64,000 nt of DNA from Viridibacterium sediminicola (GTDB taxonomy: Bacteria; Pseudomonadota; Gammaproteobacteria; Burkholderiales; Rhodocyclaceae), in assembly GCF_039631295.1 (NCBI RefSeq), contig NZ_JBDIVE010000002.1:248001-312000 (forward strand). The letters run 5' to 3'. The notes beneath the pieces are model-generated. The model did no database searches and was not told the origin of the DNA. It saw only the letters and a list, made by a program, of their open reading frames with translations. Position numbers and translations under genes: made by a program. This document shows, in pieces, positions 41,294 through 50,727 of the stretch; position 1 is the stretch's first letter; each line of letters opens with the position of its first letter.

Positions 41294-42882
41294 TCGCCAC
41301 CTTCATTGCCGAAGCCAGAACCGCCAAATCCCCCGGTCCCAACGCCACCAGCGCCTTCCGGCGGCTTCATGTCCACGAGCTTCGCGTAGATCTTCGCCTC
41401 CTCCTCGTCCATGTGCATCTGATTGGTCAAGAACGAAGTCATGATCGCCTTGTCAGCCCCCAGATCCTTGAGCTGTTGCATCGCCTGCACAGTCAGCGCC
41501 GCCGCATTCGTAGCGTCTGCGCGTGTGCGCTGGCGCTCCGCTTCGAGAGCCGAAATGCTGCCGAAGAAATTGATCTTCCAGGGGCGCTCTTTTTTGTCAA
41601 AAACGAACCCGTACTTCTTGAGGCAGTGGATATCGATGATCGAGTCAAAGAACTCGGACAGCGACACGCGAATGATCCGGGCATTCTCGGCAACCTGCGT
41701 CGATGTCCTGACAAAGCCGCCTTCGCCCAGCCCCCCTGACAGCTGATCAGCGAACCCGATCATCGACATATCGACGCCGATGGCACCGGAAAACATCTTT
41801 GCGTGAAGCATCACGTCTTCAACCGAAATGGTTTGCGACGTGGGGTCTTGAGGCGTCAGGCCGGTGATGAGCTGCTTCTCGTCCCACATCGGCAGAACGC
41901 TGGTAAGCGTCTCAGCGACCGCTTCGCCATTCGCAATCGCCTTGGTGATTACGTCCTTCACCTGCTTGTACATGTCGACCACGGACTTGGTGAAAACCCG
42001 TTGCTGGTCCTTGTTCATGTTGCGCAGATTCAGGCCGACGATCCGGTGGACGACAGAGTTTTTCCACCGCTGCGACACCAGCCCCAGCAACGTCGCCTTC
42101 AGCTTGTCGTAGGCGTCCTCTGCGGGGTACAGCAGCGATCCGCCCACCATGCTAGGCATGATCGGCAGCTGATCAATTTCGCTGGTCTCCACCGCCATAC
42201 GCATGCTTTTCTCGACGACGCCTTGCTGAGGAATCCATTGCGTGCGTGGCATTTTCATGCGCGCGAGCTGCGTTGCATCCAGGCGCGCGACGTTCTTCGG
42301 GCCGATGTAGACCGTATAGCCAACGGTGCGCGATGCGCGCTCAAATGGCTGCACGAGCGCCGGCCTGTACATCTCGCCGATATCCAGATCGGACACGCCT
42401 GTTGCGTCAGAGAAGACCCTCGCGTAGCTGTCGCCGAACGCGGCACCTACATAGGCAACAGGGAATGCGACGCGATTAAACAGATCGCCCAGATCCTGCT
42501 CGATTTCGGCCGCGAATTTCTGCAAACGCTTGTCGGTTTTCGCTTTAGCCGATTGCTCGATGAAAACAAGCTGTCCGCTGGTCTCATGGCCACCGAGCGC
42601 GGCCGAGACCAGGATCTTGATAGCTGCCGACCCAATCGGGTCTGACTCCATCTCCTGCAGCTTCTGATAAATCTGGATGCGCGGCCTGGCTGCTTTGCTG
42701 CCACAACCGAGCAGCCCGGCGGATACCGTAGTGGCCCCCGCGCCGTACATGTAATTCTCGGCTTCGGTGATTTCATTCACTGGGCTGACATGCTGCGCAT
42801 ACCAGCGCTTGGCCTTCATCCCGAGCGTAGCGAAAACGCCGGCTTTCTGTTGCTCAGCAGGGGATTTGAGGTTTGAAGGCAT
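41290..42882 (-). CDS. Phage portal protein
   Basis: The 530-aa protein has portal features: a helical N-terminus with LQEMESDPIGSAAIKILVSA, a wing region (YRPALVQPFERASRTVGYTV), a stem/crown with SVVDMYKQVKDVITKAIANG, and a C-terminal ADATNAAALTVQAMQQLKDLG. The portal forms the dodecameric DNA channel. It is the first gene of the leftward structural block. No terminase lies next to it in the window. Confidence 0.75.
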   Translation of the reverse strand: MPSNLKSPAEQQKAGVFATLGMKAKRWYAQHVSPVNEITEAENYMYGAGATTVSAGLLGCGSKAARPRIQIYQKLQEMESDPIGSAAIKILVSAALGGHETSGQLVFIEQSAKAKTDKRLQKFAAEIEQDLGDLFNRVAFPVAYVGAAFGDSYARVFSDATGVSDLDIGEMYRPALVQPFERASRTVGYTVYIGPKNVARLDATQLARMKMPRTQWIPQQGVVEKSMRMAVETSEIDQLPIMPSMVGGSLLYPAEDAYDKLKATLLGLVSQRWKNSVVHRIVGLNLRNMNKDQQRVFTKSVVDMYKQVKDVITKAIANGEAVAETLTSVLPMWDEKQLITGLTPQDPTSQTISVEDVMLHAKMFSGAIGVDMSMIGFADQLSGGLGEGGFVRTSTQVAENARIIRVSLSEFFDSIIDIHCLKKYGFVFDKKERPWKINFFGSISALEAERQRTRADATNAAALTVQAMQQLKDLGADKAIMTSFLTNQMHMDEEEAKIYAKLVDMKPPEGAGGVGTGGFGGSGFGNEGGE

Positions 42883-43000
42883 GAGTGGATGAAGGCGCCA
42901 TGAGCCGATGATTTAGCTGATGTTATGCGCCGCCTGCCCCCTCTCTTTCGGCCGATTTCCGTGTAAAAGCCCCCCCCCAGCACCGAGAAAACAAACCCCC

Positions 43001-43028
43001 TTGCAAAGCCTGAATTGATTTGTATAAT
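43001..43028 (+). promoter_or_regulatory. Sigma-70 promoter with overlapping palindrome
   Basis: TTGCAA (43001-43006), 16 bp, TATAAT (43023-43028), a near-consensus promoter. An inverted repeat TGAATT/AATTCA (43011-43016 and 43026-43031) overlaps the -10, so a repressor could block it. It drives the small rightward genes at 43063-44029. Confidence 0.75.
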
Positions 43029-43062
43029 TCAATTAAATATGACAACGCAGAGGGCGCAAATC

Positions 43063-43311
43063 ATGATCGCCACCATTCCGGACTGGATCAATAACCTCAC
43101 ACCACAAGAACTTTCAGACGCGGCGATCAGGCTGCAGCTGGACGCCTCCTACCTCTACCGCTGGGCAGGCATATATCGCGACGGCCGCGCGCACTCAGTC
43201 GCCGTACGCGCGCAAATGGCCGCTCGACGCAGCTACGACCTCTCCAAGCTGTGTATCTACGCCGCCAGACAGCGCGGCGGGGTATGCTTGCCGAGAAAAG
43301 GAGATGGATGA
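43063..43311 (+). CDS. Small 82-aa protein, possible DNA-binding regulator
   Basis: The product begins MIATIPDWINNLTPQELSDA and contains a helix pair (SDAAIRLQLDASYLYRWAGI) compatible with a helix-turn-helix, then a basic C-terminus. ATG 43063 with AGAGGG upstream is chosen, since earlier starts lie in the promoter. It could regulate its own palindromic promoter; this is inferred. Confidence 0.6.
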   Translation: MIATIPDWINNLTPQELSDAAIRLQLDASYLYRWAGIYRDGRAHSVAVRAQMAARRSYDLSKLCIYAARQRGGVCLPRKGDG

Positions 43312-43561
43312 TTTTATGAAGGAAAAGGCGAGCACAGAGAAGGTCGATGGGCGCAAGAACAACGGCGGCCAGCGCGCAGGCGCAGGATCTCCGGCGAAAC
43401 TCAAGACAAAGACATCCGGGACCACTCAGCTGGACCTGAGCCCGGAAGAGAGAAGGATTGCAGCGGCGCTCGGCGGCGGCAGAATCGTTGCAGGCGTCAG
43501 AAAAGCCTTGTATATCGCAGCCGAACATGAAGGAATCGCGGCAAAGCCTGACAAGGAATGA
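43304..43561 (+). CDS. Small 85-aa protein, unrecognised
   Basis: A basic, glycine-rich first half and a helical second half (LSPEERRIAAALGGGRIVAG). It overlaps the previous gene by 8 bp. AAGGAG abuts ATG 43304, so the internal ATG 43316 may be the true start. The LSPEERRIAAAL helix and AGVRKAL segment resemble small ribbon-helix-helix proteins, but this is weak. Confidence 0.6.
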   Translation: MDDFMKEKASTEKVDGRKNNGGQRAGAGSPAKLKTKTSGTTQLDLSPEERRIAAALGGGRIVAGVRKALYIAAEHEGIAAKPDKE

Positions 43562-43606
43562 AACAGCCTCAGCGCATAATTTCAAAAATCACGAAAGGCC
43601 TCAGCC

Positions 43607-44029
43607 ATGAAGATCATCCTCTATACGCCTGAACAGCTCGACGCAACCGTCACTGCGGGCTCTGCTACCTTCACCTCGCAAGGTCAGTGGGTCAGCAAGA
43701 TGCGCTCGACCTTTGCCGGCATGGTCGGTCGAAATCCGCAGATCTATCGCTCGTTCGGCCCCTTCTGGTGGCCGCTCAAGCGCATGATGGTTGAAGCCGG
43801 CGATCTGGACGCCTCGCTACCTGACCCAGACGTGGAGGAGCAGGTTTCCACAGGTAGCGCAGCGCGAAACATCGCAGCGGCATTCATGTATCACGACCGG
43901 GCCACCGACGACATGACGGCCACGAACACCTGGCACACCGTTGACACGGACGAAGGCGACACAATCGAGTACCTTGTGATCGACGATGAGATGGAAGGGC
44001 GTTCTGCGCTCTCTGCGTCGCTCTCCTAA
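43607..44029 (+). CDS. Unrecognised 140-aa phage protein
   Basis: The product begins MKIILYTPEQLDATVTAGSA and has an aromatic stretch (IYRSFGPFWWPLKRMM). A GAAAGG lies upstream. It is the last gene before a strong bidirectional terminator. No family recognised. Confidence 0.7.
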   Translation: MKIILYTPEQLDATVTAGSATFTSQGQWVSKMRSTFAGMVGRNPQIYRSFGPFWWPLKRMMVEAGDLDASLPDPDVEEQVSTGSAARNIAAAFMYHDRATDDMTATNTWHTVDTDEGDTIEYLVIDDEMEGRSALSASLS

Positions 44030-44045
44030 GTAACGCGCCACCGTG

Positions 44046-44075
44046 AAAAGGCCCGGTACTTGCCGGGCCTTTTTT
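44046..44075. terminator. Bidirectional Rho-independent terminator
   Basis: AAAAGGCCCGG and CCGGGCCTTTT form an 11-bp stem with a 6-nt loop, with A-run and T-run flanks. It serves the rightward 140-aa gene and the leftward 2216-aa gene, which converge here. Confidence 0.93.
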
Positions 44076-44076
44076 G

Positions 44077-47000
44077 TCACGCGAGGATGCTGTAGAGCGT
44101 TTCCAGATCGGTTGTAGCCGGAACCACCCAGGTTCCACCATACTTTTCTGCACTCTGACGCACCTCCGGGCACCACTTGGCGCCGAAGCGCGCCTTGAGG
44201 ATTTCCTTCGTGCCGTACAGGCGCCCATTTTTCGCGTTGCGGTCCTTCAGAAACAGGCTGCCGAAACGCTCATAGGTCTTCACGCCATACTTGCCTGGGG
44301 CGACCACATCTTCGTTGTTGATAACCGCCTGCAGGCCGATGGCCGCGAACTTCTGCACCCATTCAGGCGAGACCTCGCGGTAGTTCGGATCGCTCTTCAG
44401 CGCGGCTTCCTTCGCGCGCTGTTCGTCAGCCTTCATGACCTCAAGGCGCGACTGCAGCACCGCTTGTGCGGCGGTCATGGCGGCCGACACAGCCCCGGCA
44501 ATTTCGCTCATGTTGACGTAGCCCTGCGACTCCATCCATACCCGCACGATGCCGTTGGCTGCATCCCGCACGCCGGCACCGTAGAAGCTAGAACCGCAGG
44601 CGCGAACCACATCCGCCAGCTCCGCCGCCGTTGCCTGCGGCATGTCTTCGATGCGACTTTGTACCGCCGCGCTGGCAACCGCAGTCAGATCCTCGCGGCT
44701 GGCGCGGTTCAGGTGTGCGCCCAGCACATCGCGCCAGTCAGGGCCGTAGATTGCCTGCCCGATAGAGGCCAAGCGTGTTGCCCCCAAGCCAGAACGGTAC
44801 TGTCCAGTCTCTTGGTCCTTCAGGTACTCGGCCAGCTCCTTCTCAAGCGCCTTGTCGTCACGGTCAGGGAAGATCACGGTCTCGGCCTGCATGCCGGACA
44901 TGTACGAAGCATCAAGCAGCCCGTCGCTGTTTCGCGTCAGGTAGTAGTCACCTTCAAGCCGGATTTCAGCGCGGTGCGCCTTGAAGAAATCGAGACCCAG
45001 CGCCTGCAGGCCGTTGTAGCGATAGCCCACGGACAGCTTGCGCAACACTTCCAGCTCTTCGTCGGTCGCCTTGACTTCAGTCGTTCCCTCGGTGAAGAGG
45101 TCGTCGGCCTTGAATCCGTCGTAGCTGTTCACCCAGCCGATCACCGCCTCAACATCCACCGTGCGCGTGCCCACATCCAACGCCGTGACACGCACGACCG
45201 TCGTGCGGTCGCCCGGCCTGTCCTTCGGCAGTTGGTAGCAGTGGCCGACAGCGACAACCATGCGGCTGGTCGTCACAAGGCAACGCTCCGGTGCGGACAG
45301 GATCGCTGCATCAAACGGAAGTTCGCCCTTGCTTGCCATGCCGTTGAGCATGGAAGCAGCCTGCTTGCGCTGGCTCTCCATGTCGGTGCGCTTCTTCTCC
45401 CACTCGGCCGGCACCTTCGCGGCGCGGAACTCTGCGCCCTTTACGGCCATTTCACGGCGACCGATGGTCTCAGCATCCGCGCCCTCTGCCTTCGCCTTAT
45501 CCAGCGCGCGCCGGGCGGCCTCGATAGCGTCCTGAGCGCTCTTCTTCGCCGCCGCCAGATCGGAATCAAACGACGCGAGCCGTGAAGTCAGGCTTGAGAG
45601 CTTGGTTAGATTGACCTTGGCCGCGCTGTCGCGCTTGGCGCGGGCTTCCGCTTCCTTCTTCTCGCGCTGTGCATTGACCATCGCGAGAAATTCTTCCCGG
45701 TTGTCGGCCAGCAGCGCCGCCTGTTCGAGCGCGCCCATGGCGGCGCTGTTTTCGGCCTTGTCGTTGGTGTTGTTCTTGTCCATCAGCGCGGCAATCCAAT
45801 TGCCTTTCGCCTTCAGCAGATCAAGGCGGTATTCATCAAAGCTGCCATGCGCCTGGTAGTAGTAGACCCGAACCTGCGCCGAAGTGTTGCCCTGGCGCAC
45901 ACCGCGACCATTCCGCTGCTGAATGCTGGCCGGATTCCACGGCAGCGTCATGTGGTGAATCGCGCTCGTACCCTTCTGCAGATTGACGCCGACCTCTGCC
46001 TTTTTATTGGCGATGATGATGCGGATGTCGCCACGATTGTAGGCATCCGAAATTTCCTGCAGGCGCTCGCCGCCAGCTGTGTCAGCGTTGATGATCGCAA
46101 CCTGATCGGCGCTCACCGGCAGGTTGTTGATGATCAGGCGCAGCAGTTTGCCATGCTGGCTTTTCTCTTCCGTGAACACGATCTGCTTGCCCTTGCTGTC
46201 CAGCTCGGCCTGCATATTGTCGATCAGCTTTGCATACTTCGGCGTGAGCGGATGGCTGGCGTACTCGATCTTGAACTTCTTGAAGCGCGAGACAATCGCG
46301 TCCTCGTACACCTCATGAGCGATGTAGGTAATCGTGTCGCCATTGACTGCGTAGCCGGCCCTCTTCGGCACCTTCTGGTCGGCCTTCTCTCCAGTGTCCT
46401 CATCCGTGACGCGGGCTGTGAGCTCTTCGGGCAGAGAGGCGATCAGCGCATCCAGCTTGTCCTTGTCGGCCGCCTTGAAGATGAACGTCATCGTGCGGTT
46501 GTAGAGATCGATGTCCGTTGTCACACGATCCATGTCGCGGATCACGGCGAACATCGGCCGTGCCTCGCCGGACTTCACCGCCTTCGGGTTACCGGCCTTC
46601 TTTGCCTCTTCGCGCAACGCCGCATACAGGTCGCGCTGCTCGACCGACATAGTGACAGGCGTCATCATTTCGACTGCCTCGGGCAGCTTGAGCACGTTGC
46701 CGTCCGGATCCACATCATCCGCGTTCTTCATGATCGCGAATCGGTGGAACAGGCTGCGCAGCGAGTTCAGGTTTTTGAAGCCGGCCAGGCCGTCGGTTGT
46801 CACCACCTCGCCAGAAACGCGCACCTTTTCAACCGACTGAATCATGCCGAACTGGCGCACAAAGTCATCCGGCGTGTAAATCCCTAGTCGCTCAAACTCG
46901 GACTGATCAATGATCAGGCTGAGCATGTTGAAAATCTCAATCGGGCTGTTAGCAACGGGGGTAGCGGTCAGTGCGATGACGCCCTTTCCGTCGTACTTCT

Positions 47001-50000
47001 CACGCAGCCAGGCGGCTTTCATCGCCATGTCGCGGGCGCGCTGACTCGGAGCCGGGTTCGACAGATACGCCAGGCGCTCGGAATCGGACCCCATCGTGAA
47101 TGAGTTCTTGAAGGCATGGCACTCATCAACGATCACGCGATCAAAGCCCATGTCCTCGAAGTACGGCAGCTCTGCCTTCTTGCGCGTTCCATCATCGGAG
47201 AACTCGGCCTTGAGGCGGTCGGTTTGCTGGGCCTCTTGATACGAACGCCCCTCCTTCCCGTCCGCGCCGATCTTCTTCAGATCTGCCATGCTCATCATGG
47301 ACTTTTCGGCCCAGCTCTCGGCGTACTTCACGCGATTTTCCTCGCGCATCGGAATCGTGGCGTATTTCTCATACGTCATCACGACCAGCCCTACGTTGGA
47401 CTGCGGAATGCTATGCATCTTCGCGAAGACCTCTTCCGGCATGTCCTCGATCAGAACGTCTTGATATTCCAGTTCGCCGGTGTGGGGGTTCTTCTTGTGA
47501 TTGCCGTTTTCGTCCCACACCGGTTCCTGCACAATGGCTGCGGACTTGTCGCGCTTGGGCTCAAAGCCCACAAACAGCACGCCATCGTGGTTGCCGATCA
47601 GCTTCTTTGATTCCTGATACCAGTTGGCCAGTACGGCCTTCGGGACCACGATCAGGTGCTTGTTGGATCGCCCCATCTGGCGGTCGTAAAGGCTGAACAT
47701 GATCGCGGTGTATGTCTTGCCCAGGCCCACGTCGAAGCCCAGGATGCCGGCGCCTTCCTCAGAGAGCTGGCGCACGCCTTGATTCTGATACCAATGGCCC
47801 TTGACCAGCCCCGAAACCCCCTTCAGCCCCAGATCTGACGCGTCGCGCTCGGGCGCAACATAGTTGTTGAAAGTGACGTTGTAGGTCCGCTCGATTTCAA
47901 GGAAATCATCGTGGCTCTGCATGAAGATGATGAACTGCTCTTCGAGATTGTTCACCAGCTCGCGGTAGCCTTCGATGCGCTCATCGGCCGACACCCCTCC
48001 CTTGTCTTTGACGTTGAAGCCAATCGAGCGCCCCTGCATGTAGTGCTCAAGCTGCCGGCCAAATCCGCCGTTCGCCTCCGCGCGACTTACCAGTCTGAAC
48101 TCGCCGATCTGGCTGTCTGAATCGTTGCTGACAATGGTTCCTGTATAGGTCTCACCGGTATCTGCGGATGTCTTTTCGCCCTGCACCGCATAGACAAACT
48201 GGTAACCATGCTGATTAAGGAAGTCGATCTTGTAGCGGGCTTTGATCCAGCGATCCCGTAGACCAAACGAGATGTCCTCGATGCCCGTCTTCTTGACCTT
48301 GCTCATCATCAGGTCAATCTGCGCCTGGAATTGGGCTTTCACGCGAGGATCGGTCTCGCGCTCCATGGCGGCCATGAACTCGCCGGCCTTTTCATAGACC
48401 TTGCCGGCGCAATATCTCGCGCTGGTCGTGATTTCGCCGTTGGTGGTGATGCTTACCCCATCGACGCCGCACACGTCGGCCAGAGACTTGATTTCGCCGC
48501 CTTCGTAGACCGCCTTCACCGTATCAATGGACAGCACGCCGTCCGGCTTAACCTTTGCCAGAAACTCGACCACCGAACGCATGTTCTTCGGGTCATAGCC
48601 AATGGCCTCCGAGACGCCTCCGGCCAGATGGTCGGAGACCTGGCCAGACTCACTGACTGCGGACAGGTAGGAGCCGAAGTAGCGGGCCGCTTCGCCCTCC
48701 AGGTAGAAGCCCTTGACGCTGCGCGGATGCCCAAAGAGGGCGTACTCGCGCTCGACAATCTCCCGCACATGCTTTCGATGGTCGTCATCCGATTCGCCGA
48801 TGTTGCTCTGTGCGACGTAGCGCGCGACGATGGAGCCGATCAGCGACCCTCGGAATGCCTGCTCGCGGCACGCATCCAGCGGCTGCGACTGCGCAAACTC
48901 AACAGCCATGCGCTGCTGAGCGTTCAATAGGTTCGGGAAGTCCTTGAACACGCGGAACGCCTGCGCGCTGCTCAGGCTCAGCATGCCCTCAAGGTCATTC
49001 GTGATCAGCCGCAGGGCGTCCAGGGTACCCGCGCCATACAAGGCCGCGTCGATAGCTCCCTCGGGCGCGTCGTACTGCACTTCGTTCCAGCGCGTCCCGT
49101 CAAACTCCATGTCGCGCCCATTGATGGCGCGGCGGTCGCCAGCTGCGTATGCAGGAATGACAGGCTCGGCCAGGTCAAGCATCTTCCAGTCGATGCGCGA
49201 GTCAAAGTGCACCGCCAGTGCGCGCTTCAGCGTATCGGGCGTCGCGCCATCGTCAGGGATAACCTGATCCATGCTGCGAACCTTCGACTTGTCCGCCGGG
49301 ATGTACTGCCCGTGAATGTACTTGCGGCCTTCGCCTAGCCAATAGCCGCCGGAGATGAACTCATCCCACAGCACATTTGCCACTTGCAGGGTCTGGGCCG
49401 GCAAGTGCTTGATCTTGCCGGCAAGATCGGCAGGGTGCTTGCGAAGCACGATGACATCCGTCACGGTATCGGTACCCTGCGCGCCGAATGTCTTGCTGGG
49501 CAGCTTGTGCGCGCCAAGAAACTCTGCCTTGCGGCTGATCATCGCCCTGAACTTGCACCACGGCCCCGCCTTGTTGCCAATGATTCCAGTCGGCACAATC
49601 AGGGCGATCAACCCGCCCGGCCTGGTCTTGTCGATCACGCGCGATACAAAGTAGCGCTCGATCCGCTTTTCATCCTTGTGCTCAGGATCGAACTGCATGC
49701 CTTCGTTACGCGTGCCGAACGGAACATTGCCGATCACCGCATCAAACGAATCATCCGGCGCGCTCACTGCCAGCTTCTCGAATGGCTGATGCAAGATCCT
49801 GTCTTCAGGGTGAAGCGCTGCATTGACCGTTGCCGAAATCTTGTCGATTTCCGTACCGGTGATCACCATGCCGGCCGGCTTCGTGGCGCTAAAAACCCCC
49901 GCGCCGGTCGACGGCTCCAACACATTGCCACTGGTAAAACCCATGGCTCCAAACAAGTCCCACACGCCCTGCGCAACCGGCGCCGGCGTGTAGTATTCAT

Positions 50001-50727
50001 TCTGGCTGTTGTCTGTGAGACCGCCCCTGCCTGAATACTCCCGGAACAGTGCCAGTTCGTCAGGCGTGAGGCTCTTCACGTTCCGCCCTGCCGCGATCTG
50101 TTCGACCAGGGCGCCGACCTTCGCATTGATTTTCTCGCGGTACTTCTTGCCGCTTTTCTTCAGACCGAACTCCTCGGTCTTGCCCCCTGCGCGCGCCTTG
50201 ATGATGTCGGCCATGATCGGCAGCTTGGCAAGCGCGCTGACGGCCAGGCCAAGCGCCATGCGCAGGCCGGGCAGGATGCCGCCCTGGGCAGAATCCAGAA
50301 CGGCGCGGCCGTCGAGCACGGCGATTGCTTTGCGAAAGCTGGCTGCAGAAGCCGCTTCAAGATCGGCTTGTTCCACATCGCCACGAGCGCGATTGATGGG
50401 TTCGTTTGTCTCGACAACTTCGAGTGCTTTTTGCAGCTCAAAACGGGCCAGCCCCGTTTCGTCAGCATCATAGTCAGCCGGCGCCGTGATCGTTATTCCG
50501 TCCTTCTGGCAGCACAGCATCAGCGTTTTCGGGTCAAGGTTTTGAAGCGACACCGGAACCCCGTTTGCGTTCTCGCACGCGCCCAGCAGGTCAGTAAAGC
50601 AAGAGACGGCCGCAGGCTGGCCGGACAGCTCGGCTCTCAGGTCAGTGTCTGTCAGCGGGAATCCGATTTCCACCACACCAAACGGTGTGCTCGCAGTAAA
50701 AATGTCATGGGTCTCGGGCGTAATCAT
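44077..50727 (-). CDS. DarB-like giant protein: N6-methylase and SNF2-type helicase domains
   Basis: This 2216-aa protein has a methyltransferase region (EPSTGAGVFSA near 270, NVPFG near 332 in place of NPPF/Y) followed by a superfamily-2 helicase: FDVGLGKT near 999, VDECH near 1200, TATPVANSP near 1255 and RNGRGVRQG near 1605. Coiled coils and a mixed C-terminus follow. Length and layout match the DarB/DEAD-methylase polyvalent proteins, which in phage P1 are packaged in the head and protect incoming DNA from type I restriction. It overlaps its metallopeptidase partner gene by 4 bp. Confidence 0.85.
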   Translation of the reverse strand: MITPETHDIFTASTPFGVVEIGFPLTDTDLRAELSGQPAAVSCFTDLLGACENANGVPVSLQNLDPKTLMLCCQKDGITITAPADYDADETGLARFELQKALEVVETNEPINRARGDVEQADLEAASAASFRKAIAVLDGRAVLDSAQGGILPGLRMALGLAVSALAKLPIMADIIKARAGGKTEEFGLKKSGKKYREKINAKVGALVEQIAAGRNVKSLTPDELALFREYSGRGGLTDNSQNEYYTPAPVAQGVWDLFGAMGFTSGNVLEPSTGAGVFSATKPAGMVITGTEIDKISATVNAALHPEDRILHQPFEKLAVSAPDDSFDAVIGNVPFGTRNEGMQFDPEHKDEKRIERYFVSRVIDKTRPGGLIALIVPTGIIGNKAGPWCKFRAMISRKAEFLGAHKLPSKTFGAQGTDTVTDVIVLRKHPADLAGKIKHLPAQTLQVANVLWDEFISGGYWLGEGRKYIHGQYIPADKSKVRSMDQVIPDDGATPDTLKRALAVHFDSRIDWKMLDLAEPVIPAYAAGDRRAINGRDMEFDGTRWNEVQYDAPEGAIDAALYGAGTLDALRLITNDLEGMLSLSSAQAFRVFKDFPNLLNAQQRMAVEFAQSQPLDACREQAFRGSLIGSIVARYVAQSNIGESDDDHRKHVREIVEREYALFGHPRSVKGFYLEGEAARYFGSYLSAVSESGQVSDHLAGGVSEAIGYDPKNMRSVVEFLAKVKPDGVLSIDTVKAVYEGGEIKSLADVCGVDGVSITTNGEITTSARYCAGKVYEKAGEFMAAMERETDPRVKAQFQAQIDLMMSKVKKTGIEDISFGLRDRWIKARYKIDFLNQHGYQFVYAVQGEKTSADTGETYTGTIVSNDSDSQIGEFRLVSRAEANGGFGRQLEHYMQGRSIGFNVKDKGGVSADERIEGYRELVNNLEEQFIIFMQSHDDFLEIERTYNVTFNNYVAPERDASDLGLKGVSGLVKGHWYQNQGVRQLSEEGAGILGFDVGLGKTYTAIMFSLYDRQMGRSNKHLIVVPKAVLANWYQESKKLIGNHDGVLFVGFEPKRDKSAAIVQEPVWDENGNHKKNPHTGELEYQDVLIEDMPEEVFAKMHSIPQSNVGLVVMTYEKYATIPMREENRVKYAESWAEKSMMSMADLKKIGADGKEGRSYQEAQQTDRLKAEFSDDGTRKKAELPYFEDMGFDRVIVDECHAFKNSFTMGSDSERLAYLSNPAPSQRARDMAMKAAWLREKYDGKGVIALTATPVANSPIEIFNMLSLIIDQSEFERLGIYTPDDFVRQFGMIQSVEKVRVSGEVVTTDGLAGFKNLNSLRSLFHRFAIMKNADDVDPDGNVLKLPEAVEMMTPVTMSVEQRDLYAALREEAKKAGNPKAVKSGEARPMFAVIRDMDRVTTDIDLYNRTMTFIFKAADKDKLDALIASLPEELTARVTDEDTGEKADQKVPKRAGYAVNGDTITYIAHEVYEDAIVSRFKKFKIEYASHPLTPKYAKLIDNMQAELDSKGKQIVFTEEKSQHGKLLRLIINNLPVSADQVAIINADTAGGERLQEISDAYNRGDIRIIIANKKAEVGVNLQKGTSAIHHMTLPWNPASIQQRNGRGVRQGNTSAQVRVYYYQAHGSFDEYRLDLLKAKGNWIAALMDKNNTNDKAENSAAMGALEQAALLADNREEFLAMVNAQREKKEAEARAKRDSAAKVNLTKLSSLTSRLASFDSDLAAAKKSAQDAIEAARRALDKAKAEGADAETIGRREMAVKGAEFRAAKVPAEWEKKRTDMESQRKQAASMLNGMASKGELPFDAAILSAPERCLVTTSRMVVAVGHCYQLPKDRPGDRTTVVRVTALDVGTRTVDVEAVIGWVNSYDGFKADDLFTEGTTEVKATDEELEVLRKLSVGYRYNGLQALGLDFFKAHRAEIRLEGDYYLTRNSDGLLDASYMSGMQAETVIFPDRDDKALEKELAEYLKDQETGQYRSGLGATRLASIGQAIYGPDWRDVLGAHLNRASREDLTAVASAAVQSRIEDMPQATAAELADVVRACGSSFYGAGVRDAANGIVRVWMESQGYVNMSEIAGAVSAAMTAAQAVLQSRLEVMKADEQRAKEAALKSDPNYREVSPEWVQKFAAIGLQAVINNEDVVAPGKYGVKTYERFGSLFLKDRNAKNGRLYGTKEILKARFGAKWCPEVRQSAEKYGGTWVVPATTDLETLYSILA

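Noticed and set aside
45847..46887. 346-aa open frame opposite the DarB-like gene
   Set aside because: Falls in the helicase region of a gene with clear motifs on the other strand; composition typical of a shadow frame.
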